Source: Polytrichum commune
Taxonomy: Eukaryota > Streptophyta > Polytrichopsida > Polytrichales > Polytrichaceae
DNA length: 64,000 bases
Direction: 5' to 3'
Assembly (NCBI GenBank): GCA_950295325.1
Contig: OX485809.1
Span: forward strand, 310,001 to 374,000
Below, in pieces: positions 37,101-48,600 of the stretch. Made by a program: the position numbers and the translations under genes. The number at the start of each line of letters is the position of its first letter. Positions within the stretch are counted from its first letter, which is position 1. The notes under the pieces are model-generated. The model was given only the letters and a program-made list of their open reading frames with translations. It searched no databases and had not been told where the DNA came from.

Positions 37101-40100
37101 AAAAGTTTGCAAATTAACTCTAAATTGGACTTCATTAAGGACACAAACGTCAGCAGTGGTCAAGGGGCCACTCAAAATTGATCAAAACGGATTTCAACAT
37201 TTAGGGGGTAATACTTTTTTAGGTAGGGGTTGATATTGGGATACTTTGAGGGGGTGGCCTTAATGCATAGTGTCTAATAAAGCTTTCTTGTCATGCCAAT
37301 AGGTTGATTACACTGGCTTCACAACAATCAATCCACAACGATTTGGCCAGAAGTTTGTTGGAAAGGTGGTTGTTTAAAACCCTCTGGTGGTTGCTGTGTC
37401 TGATACTTGAAGTTTTATTGGGTGATCAAATCTTTGAAACATTTTATGTGTGCCTTCCTTGCTCTGTATTCCTTTGGAACGTGCCCTCTCATACACTTTC
37501 TACTCAGCTTTCAAGACGGGGATGCTGATTTGGCGTACTTGTTATCTTTGCAGGTGGCTAATCCACATGATATTGTGTTATTTACAAAAGCAGCAAAAAA
37601 GCGAGCTGCAGCAGATGGTCTCATTCTCTTCCCCACTTGAACCCTACTTAATTTGTACTTAGTCATTAATTTTCCAATTGTGCAGAAGCTATGACTACCA
37701 AGGCCTTAATGCAAATCTGGTAACAAGATATTTTGCCATGGTGAAATTTGTATGTCTGATACTGTACATCTGGCTATGTTAGCCATTCAGTGAAAGTTTG
37801 TGTTACATTAGAGTTATCCTTCAATTCAATTGGGCCTCTTGTTGGGAGTTGGTCCCATATGATTTTCTATTGGTTGTTTTGCATCCTCAGAGGTAGTGTT
37901 GAATTTGAATGAAGAGCAATCTATTTCAGTTCATTGAGGGCCAAAGTTGATTTACCACCTCTTGGCATGCCAAAATGAGTTTGACCCTCAATTAATCAAA
38001 CAAAGAATGTTCTTTGTCAATCCTCCATACTACCTCCAAGCATGCACCAAAAACTTACCAAACATGGAAGGATTTGCATGCAAATGAATTAACTCCCGAC
38101 CAAAAGTCATGTTGAATTAGACAATAAATCTATCGTCAAATTGGTTTTCCAAATTCAGTACTTCTGAGTGGGCCAAAGACAAAGAGCTCAGGACTGAAAA
38201 AACTTAGAAATCGTGACTTTTGGACATTACACAAAATCTCAGGTCTGCAAGTGGAAGACAGATGTAACCTCTAGACAGATGTACTTTAACAAAGATCTGA
38301 AAGAAATAGTAATTTGTGCACATTCTTGTGGCGTTGTAAGGAACTCAAGGTGGGTGAACTGGGCTCATTCTAGGAAAATTTGACGAGGCGGAAATGCTAC
38401 GGCCAGAAGAATTGAACCAACAGAATATTGAGGCTCTCCTTGCTGAAAGTAATCTGGTTAGTATCCTGACTTTGTATTTATTACTTGGGAGCACATGAAA
38501 TAGAACTGTTGGAAACTGGCAATCAAGTTTCTTTGGAACTGGTGGAAGGCCTCTGGTTATCCCTGTTCAACCTGTGAACCTAGAGAGAGTTTCCAGAATT
38601 TTAGCCAGATTATACCCAGAATGAATCTTGTCTTTGTATGGAATTGTCACTTGGTTACCAACAGTTTTACTAGTCTTTTTGTGGATTTAGTCTTTGTTTT
38701 TTCCCCTCCCAAGTCCGGATGTCTCTAGTAATAGTATATATACCAGTGTTGGCCAGTTATACATGTTGTTTCCAGTTATCAACCTGGTTATCACTTTGTT
38801 CTGGACTACAGGTATGCGCGGGCCTCAAAATACTAGTAATTGACTATTATTCATATCCACCAAATTTCAAAATTCAAATAGAACATTGTTAGTGATAATC
38901 TTTCAGTTGTGGAGATGCAGATTTCAGTAATAGGTACCAAGAGTCAATATGGTGTTTAATGTGATAGTATCAGTTGCATTCTATTAACAGATTCTTTTGG
39001 GAAGATATTTTAATTTACTGACTCAAAATTGAATAACACAAGAAAGTAAAGAATGAATTGAGATTGATAACTGAGATTTGTAAACACCAACTATTGGTCT
39101 TACAATATATTTATAATCATGATTATGAATTAAATATGTGTCTAACAAAATCCATAACCTGGAGTTATTGATTTCTCCATAATTTTCACGATGTACTACC
39201 TTAATTAGTATAGAAACTTGATAACCGACCAACAGGTGTATATACCTCTTTTAATGGGTACTTTAATTAATCACTGGATTCAGAAGAACTTTAGAGGTAA
39301 TCTGGGAACTTCGGCACTTGCAGCCATATCTATATCTGGATGGTAATGGTGTACTTTTGTGAAACAGAAAATGGAGATTCTTCCAATTTCAGAGCTGGGC
39401 TTGGCTCTACACAACTTTGTAAATAAGGATGACAAGGCGGCTTTTCTTTCATGCCTTCAAACGAACTTGGAAGACACACAGGTACTCTCAATATAGCTAT
39501 GCTGGTACACACTTTCCTCAAGAGTGAATCATGGTCTCTTTTGGTGAACCATGGTAACAATTAAGGTCTATTAAGTTGTTTCCCAGGCTATTGTAGATTC
39601 TTTGTTTGAGAAAGGTTTAGGACTTCCTTGAAATGTTTGCAACTATGTGAGGCTTATACACCTCTTCCATGGATGTGGCAAATGACCTAGTTACAGAAAC
39701 TATATTTGATGGTTGTTTGTTCTAGTGATGTGCCTTTGTTCAATATGTATTACCTTGACTTGTACATAGGAACAGTCCTTATCAAGGCTTAAGCTTGTAT
39801 AAATATTGAGATGAAAGGTCCATGTGTACGCTTTTCACTGTGCACTATGGAGCATATTTTGTGGTGTACATGTTTTAGATATGGATTTCATTTGAAGTTA
39901 ACCCCTAACTGTCCGAGAGGCCCTATGTGGGCCTCTCCATGTACAAAAACATTATTTTGAGCGACATACTTCCAATTTTAGCCTATTTGTTGAAAGTGAC
40001 CCTATCTAGTATTAACTCAATACTTCTAGTGCACTTTTCAAGTTGTTTGAATATCTCAATGCTATTGAAGATATGGGTTCAAACACACCAGCTAGATGCC

Positions 40101-43073
40101 CTTGGACGCACCTACAAACTTGATCATTGATGTCACAGACGACTAAAGTTTAATTTTTTAATCTTATGTGTCACACATGACATATAAGATAATTCATACA
40201 ATTATCTTATGCCAATTTTTTGACATAAGATAATGTACTAAATAAAATCTCAAACTCATGTCAGGAATAATGATCTTAAGGCTTGGTGACACTTGTAGAA
40301 ATTGTGTATTTAGGTTGTACATTGAGCCCCTTGGTTCTGTAACGATTAACCTTGCGGACCTTTGATGAGGGTGCTCCAGAGCAAACTTGTGGAGGAAGCT
40401 AGATCTACCAAGTTGCAGGAAGACGATGTTCTTTTGAAAGTGCAGGAGCATATGCAAGTATGTGTCATGCAGACCACGCCTTTTTGATGTCTGGTGATCC
40501 TTCTGGCGTGATGTACTTTAAGGATCCAGTGTGGGCGAATTTTTCTTGCCAGTTTTGAAGAATTGATACAACTTTTACACTTACATCGGTTTTTGCTCAG
40601 TGAGAAGGTCACGTGGATAGGTGCCATTTATGTTGTGCTTTATGATCTTCACTTGTGTATTCAACTGCTGTTGGGAACTCAGATGCAGCATCTTGGCCTT
40701 CTGTGATCACCTACTATCAATGGAAGGAACTTTGTTTTGTTAATCCTCCTTCCCTGGGTTTTAGCTGTATTTGTGCATGTTAAGTAATGACATACTTTCC
40801 CTTGGCAGCAACGTGAGAGAGAGTCAATCCCTCGCTTTAAAGAGACTTCATCGTCTTCTTCAGCCTATGAGCAGCTATTGTCATTACAGCCGCACATGTC
40901 TCAGGTACACTTTTTCACTAGGTTCACAATTAAATCGATTTTCCTCCCAAAATGTTACTGTGGCCTTTCTCATCCTATTAGAGTTATCATTTAACTCAAT
41001 GGTTTTCAGCACAAGTTGGTTCCATAAGTTTTCCCACTGGTTGTTTCGCATACAAGATAAATAATCTTTTTTTCACTTGTGGATCATGCGTGGAGGTAGT
41101 GTTTGGATTTGAATGAAGAGCAACCTATTTCGGTCCATTACGGACCAAGCTCATTTTAGAACTTTTTGGCATGCCAAAATGAGTTTGACCCTTAGTGAGC
41201 CAATATAGTATGTTCTTTCAAACCTCCATATTACCTCCGAGCATGCACGAAAAACTTGCCGAACATGGAAAGTGTTGGATGCAAAACCAAATGTATTTTG
41301 GTACTTCCAACCAAAAGTCCCGTTAAGTTAAAACTATTGCCTTTTATTATTCTGTGGAATGGAAAACCTGTTTGTTGTCTTAGATGTAAGGTAGCCAGTT
41401 TCAAAAAAGCATTTATTCAGTGTGAACATCTCAATCAAGTACAGGGAGGAGGTAGCAGTGGAAGAGCAACTACTGGTGATGAGCCATTTAGTGACGATGA
41501 TGCACAAGCACAAAAAGTAGGGAAGACATTAGGAGGTGCAAAACACAAGGCTCCTACCAGTAAGCCAACTGCCGCCGAAAGCTCCCGTGGTCGCGGCAGA
41601 GGCAGAGGAAGAGGCAGAGGGTCCCAAGGATCCCTTACTCAGACAACATTGAATGTGGTTTCAACACCACGGCCTCCAAAGAGGTCAAGAATTGATTGAC
41701 AGCAACCTCAACTTTGTCTTTTGCCTTAGACTGGTCACGGCAGGGTGCATGAAGGGGGTTTTACACACAACCACCATTTTTGGTGGTTGATGTTTTACTT
41801 TCTTTGGTGCTATTTTTGAGGGATAAGGAGGGATAAGATGCAACCACTTGAGTAGTTCTGTGTAAACGCCCCTTGAGGCTCATTGGATTCTAGATAGAAG
41901 TTCTGAAATTTTCTTTTTGTTTGTTGGGAAAATGGAGGTATACAAAGTGACTGAGAATGTGCTGTACAGGTGGCTAAGTACTTTTGTACATATCAGATTT
42001 GCAACTTTGAACGTTTCTAAGGTGGATTGTCTGATTCTGTTGAAGCATCTGGTAGTTCACAATAATCTATCAAATGGTCGATTACTATACATCATTTATG
42101 GACTTGCAGAAGATTCCTGTTTTTAAGGTTGATGCTGAAGTTGCCGTTCATTATGCAGAGCTGCAGCTTCACAGATTGTTGTTAGTGACGATTCGGATTC
42201 TGAATCTGACAAGGACAGTGAAGAGGAGCCAGAGGAACCCAAGAAAACGGTATTTGTGTGCTCATTGAGAGTTTGAATGGTTTCATTCCACCAGTTTACC
42301 TTGTAGATTTTAAAGTTCTCATGTGGGGAGATTTTCAGGGCCATCTTCTACACAATGTTTTTCAATGTGTCAACGTATTTTCCTTGTTGTGGGCTCTACT
42401 TATCATAATAGCATAAGGTAAGCGGGACTTAAATGAACACTTCTAGCTCTGCACTAAATCATATAATACATAGAACACAAGACATGGAATTAGTGCAAGA
42501 TAATTAGCAAATCCAAATCATGCCCATAGCCATTTCTCTCGTAATTTTCGGAGCCTATATGAATATGCTATTTATTATCAAATGAGGATTCTCTTTCTGA
42601 TCAAAATATCATATAGGTACCCTACTCCCAATTATGTTGACTGTTGAGCCTAGAATGACTACATTTTGAGCATGTAGTATAAACTTGACTAAACACATAT
42701 CTTTAGTCTTTCTGGTGTCTATTCTTAGATCCACACTCAACCACATGTCACTCAAATACAGGTGTCCGTTAAAGACAAGTAACCGAGTTAGGCCCGCTTA
42801 CTTACCGTATTTGCCCCAACTTTACTAAATTATATTTGCAATGTGCAGAAGAGAGCACCCACATCCACATCAAAGCGGGGGAGGCGAGGCTCTGCGGTGA
42901 CGACGAAACGTGGAGCTGGATCCAGTAGTCGTGGAGCACGGAATACATTCATAGAAGATGACGTTGAAGATGATGATGATAATGATGATGCTGGAGCCCC
43001 TAAGAAGGCAGCAGCAGCAGCAACAACTTCTCAGGTATGGGACACAACCCTAGGTGACAGCTGTGTATTATAG
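31101..43073 (+). CDS. MRE11: MRE11 double-strand-break repair nuclease
   Basis: Mn-dependent nuclease of the MRE11-RAD50-NBS1 complex. Recognised exons: 31101-31236, 31886-32043, 32323-32413, 32739-32858, 33074-33142, 33908-33999, 34130-34232, 34786-34893, 35252-35314, 36252-36323, 36475-36552, 37303-37365, 37554-37617, 38374-38456, 39368-39481, 40380-40457, 40809-40904, 41445-41683, 42159-42249, 42849-43034. All phases fit, about 701 codons (Arabidopsis about 720). Phosphoesterase motifs: DCHLGY (31141), [27 protein letters not shown] and GHEHE (34199). The cap domain ends near [20 protein letters not shown], followed by an RG-rich GAR tract and acidic/basic tail. The initiator exon was not found: the first exon joins in phase 2 (or at an internal acceptor in phase 1). 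The 3' end is ambiguous, with in-frame stops at 41699 (intron retained) or 43073 (last donor unused); a further small exon is possible. Confidence 0.93.
31402..31694 (+). mobile_element. MITE family A, copy 2 (in MRE11 intron)
   Basis: Begins TTGAGTTATCCTTCAACTC, runs through 'gggagttggtcccctatgat', 'gaatttgaatgaagagcaac', 'cgttgagggccaaagtcatt' and 'ttgaccctcaatgaac', and ends with the inverted 'aactcctgaccaaaggtcat...gacaactttaat'. The family's left end and the inverse of its right end match over tens of bases. Confidence 0.75.
33265..33620 (-). repeat. R2-family dispersed repeat, reverse copy in MRE11 intron
   Basis: Reverse complement of the 43319-43680 copy: 'accattctaggctctatagt' mirrors 'ctattgagcctagaatggtt', and 'ggatttgctattcatctc' mirrors 'gatggttagcaaatcc'. 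The open frame here is therefore repeat sequence, not a gene. Confidence 0.7.
35679..36036 (+). mobile_element. MITE family A, best-preserved copy (in MRE11 intron)
   Basis: 358-base element with terminal inverted repeats TTAGAGTTATCC ... GGATAACTCTA that extend inward imperfectly (cgtcaggagttggtaccc against accaacttctgaccaaaag). The centre carries a second inverted pair, gttcattgaggg ... ccctcaatgaat. No coding capacity, so non-autonomous. The target-site duplication is not clear. Confidence 0.85.
37808..38132 (+). mobile_element. MITE family A, copy 4 (in MRE11 intron)
   Basis: Starts TTAGAGTTATCCTTCAATTC and follows the 35679 copy through 'gaatttgaatgaagagcaat', 'ttcattgagggccaaagttg', 'ccatactacctccaagcatg' and 'cccgaccaaaagtcatgttg'. 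The right terminus has decayed to 'gacaataaatcta'. Confidence 0.8.
40978..41338 (+). mobile_element. MITE family A, copy 5 (in MRE11 intron)
   Basis: Starts TTAGAGTTATCATTTAACTC, then 'ggatttgaatgaagagcaac', 'tttggcatgccaaaatgagt', 'atattacctccgagcatgca' and 'caaccaaaagtcccgttaag'. Its right end lies about 100 bases before the exon at 41445. Confidence 0.8.
42417..42806 (+). repeat. R2-family repeat, most complete copy (in MRE11 intron)
   Basis: 390 bases with imperfect inverted ends (GGTAAGCGGGAC... and ...GCCCGCTTACTTACC), suggesting a non-autonomous DNA transposon. It ends about 40 bases before the exon at 42849. Related copies or tails: 6599, 27725, 29640, 33265 (reverse), 43319, 47150, 54270 and 54590. 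Confidence 0.65.
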
Positions 43074-44010
43074 AGATGACTCTGATTTTGCCACCCGCAT
43101 GAATTTTGGTGTTGCTTCATCTTCAAGTTGTCTAATTTTACAGGTCTTTCCAAAATGGACATTGAGAGAAATAGAGGGACCTAGAAGAACACTGCTTCTT
43201 TTGAGAGGTGAACACCTTGAATGGACACACAGAATCTGGCCCACACCTAATCTCCCCAACCCTAGGTTCCCACCTAGTTGGTTGGAAGTATTGCGGTTCA
43301 CCGGGATACTTCCACTAAGGTAGATGGGTCTTAAATGGTTCCGACTAGCTCACTTCTCCTAGAATATGAAACATGCTTTTAGTATGAGATGGTTAGCAAA
43401 TCCAAATAGAGGCTGTAGCCACTTTTCTCATATTTTTTTGAGCTCTTATGAGTGTTTTATTCAGTATCAAAGTGAAGATTCTCATGCTCATCAAATGGTC
43501 ATATAGGTCCCTCCAATGATGTTGACTATTGAGCCTAGAATGGTTATCCCAATTTGAGCATATAATTCAATCTCTTTTAAACACGTCTCTTTTGGTATCC
43601 TTTCTTGGAGCCACACCAAACCACATATCTCTCAAATATAGGTGTCTGATTAGATAAGTGCCCAAATTAGGCATGCCTGCTTTATGATACTGTAGCAGCA
43701 ATACCAACTTGCCAGGCATGGGTATAAACCTAGGTGAAAGGATGCGCATTTTAGGCAGCCAAAGAGATGACTCCAATGTTGTGAATTATGGTGTTCATTC
43801 ATTTACAAGTTAGTCTCATTCTATAGGTAATTCCAAAACGGACATCACTAGAATTAGAGGGACCTTGAAGAATACTGCCTATTCAGAGGTGAACACCTTG
43901 AATGGGCACAGACAAGCTGGCCCACACCCCCCACCCCCCTCTAGGGTGAGCCTCTAGGTTACCATGTAGTTGGTAGAACTTATCTGGTTCTTGCAGTATG
44001 ATTGGGTGGA
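43010..44010 (+). repeat. Diverged tandem duplication spanning the last MRE11 exon end
   Basis: Two related blocks, 43010-43300 and 43690-44005: both run from 'gcagcagcaacaac..ct..caggtatggg' through 'agagatgactc', 'atgaattttggtgtt', 'ttccaaaatggacat', 'gaggtgaacaccttgaatgg' and 'ctggcccacacc'. An R2 copy (43319-43680) separates them. The second block keeps only a remnant of the MRE11 exon end. Confidence 0.75.
43319..43680 (+). repeat. R2-family dispersed repeat copy
   Basis: Opens GGTAGATGGGTCTTAAATGG and runs parallel to 42417-42806 ('agatggttagcaaatccaaa', 'gttgactattgagcctagaa', 'aatataggtgtctgattag'). It sits between the two halves of the local duplication. Confidence 0.7.
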
Positions 44011-45689
44011 CCATAATGGTCGGATCCACCGGAAATTAGTGCTAGGAAGGTTACAAATTTAAGCACTATTCTGGCCTTAGGCAGCTTAACCTCAGAGTTT
44101 CCATGGAATCCAGGTTAAGGCCTTGGGTTTAAACCACCGTAGCCACCACTAACATCTATGTTCCACAATTAAGAAGCCAACCTATGTCCAGTGCCTTGTT
44201 TGTTGTGCACTTAGAACTCATTTAGAACTCAGTTGCTGAGGGTGCCCAGAAGAAGAAACTGTACAGTGTAGAAAGTACAGAGTGCTTCCATTTGTCGGTA
44301 TATGGTAGTGGTACTCCAGTTAGTATTTATCAAAGATATCCTGAGATTATTATTGAAAAGTACCCTGAGAAGTCCTCAAAAGTGTTATCACATCCAGCAA
44401 TTCTTAAGTGGTAAAAATCTATCTCTGGCCTCATAGGGAATTGAATGTCAACATGCAGTAAAGTGTCTCAAGTTGATTTTCAATGGAAAGAAGAAGTTTT
44501 GTCAACTTAAAGTGAGTGTTCAATTTAAGCTAACGAAATACTCACTCAACAATTGCATCACATAACAGCTACTGCAACTACTACTCTGCAGTTTCAGGCA
44601 ATGAATACATGGATCATAGTTCTCAATACCTGTTTGCAAGTTAACATAAAACATGCTCTGAAGATGGAATGGCATTCACAGGGTTAGCATACTGAAACTA
44701 GGTTTTCCTTACTTGAAAGGATCTGATAAAGAATCACTGGCATATGTGCTAAATCTTGTTGGTCATGTGGCAGCGTTACTCGAGCTGGGGATCTCTCCGA
44801 GGATGAGCTCAAGTCATCCACCACATGCGGTAATTTTGAGGTCCTTAGCTAACTGGGTCTCAGTCTGTTGAAAAGAAGGCTCTGGTTTAATTAGTTCTAT
44901 CAGATGCTCCCATGAAGGTCAGCTGCAATGTTTGTGAAGCTTCTCATGCGCTGGCTATGTGAGCTTTTCAGGAGTGAAATTTTACATTTTTGATCACCAC
45001 TATTACGCACAATGAGGATCGATGACATTTGCTTTGGCGCAACAGATTGCTCCACCTGATGTCCAAAGAATATCTATTGATCCAAGGTGGCTATAGAGAT
45101 CTCACAGTCAATGTCGTTTCCTCCTTTAAGCCAATTTGGGTTGCTCTTGGTCAAACCTTGGTATATTATCTAATCTGAGTGTGGTTGAAGAATTGGTGTA
45201 AAATGCAGGTGTGAAATTTTGAATCTAACCAGTGTAGTAGAAATATCACTAAAAGGTCCCAAATCAAAATGGACACGTGTAAGGATGATAGGTTGGCAAG
45301 TTTTGTGAGGGGTCAACCTTTATGTTAAGATGATAGTGGGTGTCAAGCTACACTACAAGGTCTTTTTTCTGATTGAATCTCACATTCTTAATAATAGTAA
45401 ATTTTGCCAAAGCTTATGTAATTTGTCTCATGAACACTGGGGAATATGGTAGTGGCAATGTTGCATGGATAGTTACTTGGAGTCCATTTGATGAGGGATT
45501 ATCTTTTCTGAGAATTATGATTTTTTTGAATGTACATTGTATTTTCGTTCTGAACATTCAGGCCTCTATTGTAGCATCAATCCAACTAACTTCCTACTTC
45601 TATAATAGAACTTTGTGTGCAAAAGAATATTTCATTCAAGTGAGTGCATTTCTAGATTGAATTTTTTGACAAGTGTACTTACACTTGTT
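44011..45689. other. Spacer between the convergent MRE11 and CFAP58 genes
   Basis: No recognised gene. It presumably holds the two 3' untranslated regions. A possible last MRE11 exon was sought here; I could not identify one with confidence. Confidence 0.5.
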
Positions 45690-48600
45690 CTACTTTTGCT
45701 TCTGCTCTTGTCGTTTGGACAAATAGTATTGATTTTTCAAAGTGTCGAGCTCCTCATTGGTACGTTCAATCTCTATTTTGTATTCTTTTATGTGAATCTG
45801 TCGGAAATAATTGACATAACAACATTGCACAACCTTCAACAATAAATCTCAATCTCTATAGTAGTCTAAAGGTTAGGTTTTGGGATGGCACAAAATGGAT
45901 TGTAATTCTTGTATATTTTGACTCAATCAGTATGTGTTTGTTGGATTCCATCAATATCTCTAAAGACACAAATGTAACAAGATATCAAAAAAACCCTTCA
46001 CACATTGTATAACAATTTATTTGAATATAGAATAATGACTAACCTGCAGCATGTTCAATTCAGAAGCCATTGCTTTCATTTGCCGAGATTTGTCATTAAG
46101 GCTGCGGGCATAAGCAACAACTTGGTCTGCAACTTCTGGTCCTGGTTGACGTGCTAGTATGTTGCGTAATTCAATGTATAATTTTTCTTTTTCTTGTAAC
46201 AACAAATCTCTTTCAACCACCTGTGATCAGACTATATCAACATAGATGAGAATTCATACCTGAAACTTCATTTTGAACTAGATCTCAATCCACATCAATT
46301 TTTATAGATCACAAGGAGACAAGTTGCTTGTCATCATCTTGCCTTTGTTGCTAATTAATTGTCTAGTGTTGGTCAACTTGTTCGAGTTTAATGATTGAAA
46401 ATTCACAGCCTTTTCTTCAAAAGACTTATCTAGACTTGTTAAACATAGAATATAAAACTCAATGACACATATAATGCTTTTAGTGGGTACTAAATCCCTA
46501 CTCAAACTCCACACAAATGCTGTACTTCACATTAGAGGTTTAAGGGAATCCAGATCCTCCAAGTGGATTTTCGAGGTGAGAATGAGTTACCGTAGAAGGT
46601 GGACGGGGGTGGATGCACATTAGGGATTTCTATATTAAAATTATGGTGCCTAGATCATGGACTTTCTTTAAGATTTTGCAATATAACAAGATAGTGACAT
46701 CAACTTGGCCTAATGGAGGGAGGAAGTGTAATGCCATCTTTGTCCACACGAAGGAAGGTGATGTTTGTGTCAAGAATGGTACCTCAAAACTCAAGACCTA
46801 GCCCAAACTCATGAATCCTTGCCTTTTTGATCCACGACTCAATCTTCCTTGAGTTTTGAGGACTTGACATTGGTTAATAAAACATGATTGGGAGAAGATG
46901 CTTGTAATATTCATGGTTCTGACCCTTTTGCCATTTTATGTACATCTTATTCCATTATAAGTTTTCAGAGTCTAAAGTAACTAGTAGAGTACACAAAGTA
47001 TGTATCTTAAAGGTTTGTGGCCCTATTGTTGACCTTTCCAACTCCGCATATAATTTTGACTCTTGGATTGGATAGGGAAGTGACTCATCAAGTTAGCTAA
47101 TGACACAAATCATTATTTCAAATTTTAGATAAATTGAAATGCTAAAATCATAGAAGGTCAAAGTGAAGATATCCTTTTCCTTTAAGCGGTCACATAGCCC
47201 CTCCTAATGGTGTTAATTATTGAAACTAGTGTAAATATTATATTTTGAGTGCAGAGTGCAATCTCACAAATATAGGTGTGCAACTAATAAATGTGACCAT
47301 ATAAGGTTTACATATGTTATATAATGATGGAGCAGTACAACTGACACCCTACAAGATTGAATACATAAACAAAAAGATAGTTCATGCTTGTTTAACAAAA
47401 TGAAATTGATGTCAAAGTCCACAATGCCAAACATCCTATGAGATTGGAAGTGGGCTAGAAATACACCAAGGTGAGGTTAAAAAGACTAGTTCCCCAACGT
47501 AGCAGTATTGGCCTCCATGAGATAACGACCATTATTAGCCCTATGATCAAGTTGGTAGAAAGACTCGAAATCACCTAGTGCTACATTATATAATAGGGAA
47601 GTATGGGCTTTCTTAATGGGCATCATGTATGTGTAAGTTACCTCTTCCGATTTCAAAATAAGCCTCTTCTGTAGAGTTTGAATCTTAAGGATCATCTCAT
47701 ATGCTTGAGGATCCGACCCTTCTAGTTTTCTCCACCGATGCACATTCAAAGGGTTCTCGAGTTCTTCCGAGAGCGCCTTAACCTACGACACGTTACAACA
47801 CACTTGACCAACTTGAGATGCTTGGAAAGCAATGTGTCCATTAACCCCTAACTGCATAAACCTTTGAATATATGCGTAGAGCTATTGGTTGGATTCGAAT
47901 ATAGACTTGTCAAAGTGCCAACTATATATTTTAACAATACAAATTGAAGTAGTAGGAGAAAATGAAATGGGTGCGAACAATCTTGAAGTAGTGTAAATTG
48001 AACCAATATTACATAAGTTCACAAAGTGACGCAGTAGTACAAATTGCAATTTAAAGTATACGATAACTTTAAGTGCCGACTATCGCTTGAAGTAGTGTAT
48101 AAACTAAATGAATATCTCAAAGATGTTCATTTTAACTAGTAGTTAAAATTTACATTTTTGTGAACTAGGAGATGGTGTGAAACGTGCGTGGTGTTAGGTA
48201 TCTCTTCCTTGGTGATGTGCAATATATACTGACCTTTGTTTTCTCTTGATTTAGTTCTTTGTTGATGTTTTGTATCTCCCTCTTCAAGACATTGATGTTC
48301 TTGCAATTGAATTCAAGAATGGCGTGGTCACGATTTAGGTTTTGGAGTTTTATTTTGAGGATGCGAATCTCGTTCACCCGGTCTTTGTATTGGGCATTTC
48401 CCTTGATGAGTGTGGATGTTTGGATCCTTACTTTCTCCATAATGAGTGCTGCCTCTTGCGTTTTGCGGATCAACTACATGTCATACATTAATTAAAACAT
48501 TAGACTAGATGTGGAAAATTAAAACCAATTATGAATAGTTAGAATTCAGGGTTTTCATATTGGATAGGATGGTCGACTCTGTTGTTAATTGTCATGTCTG

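Noticed and set aside
37683-37720. Possible extra MRE11 exon (acceptor ttgtgcag)
   Set aside because: Reads into a stop after 12 codons, while splicing from 37617 to 38374 matches the family reading ([16 protein letters not shown]).
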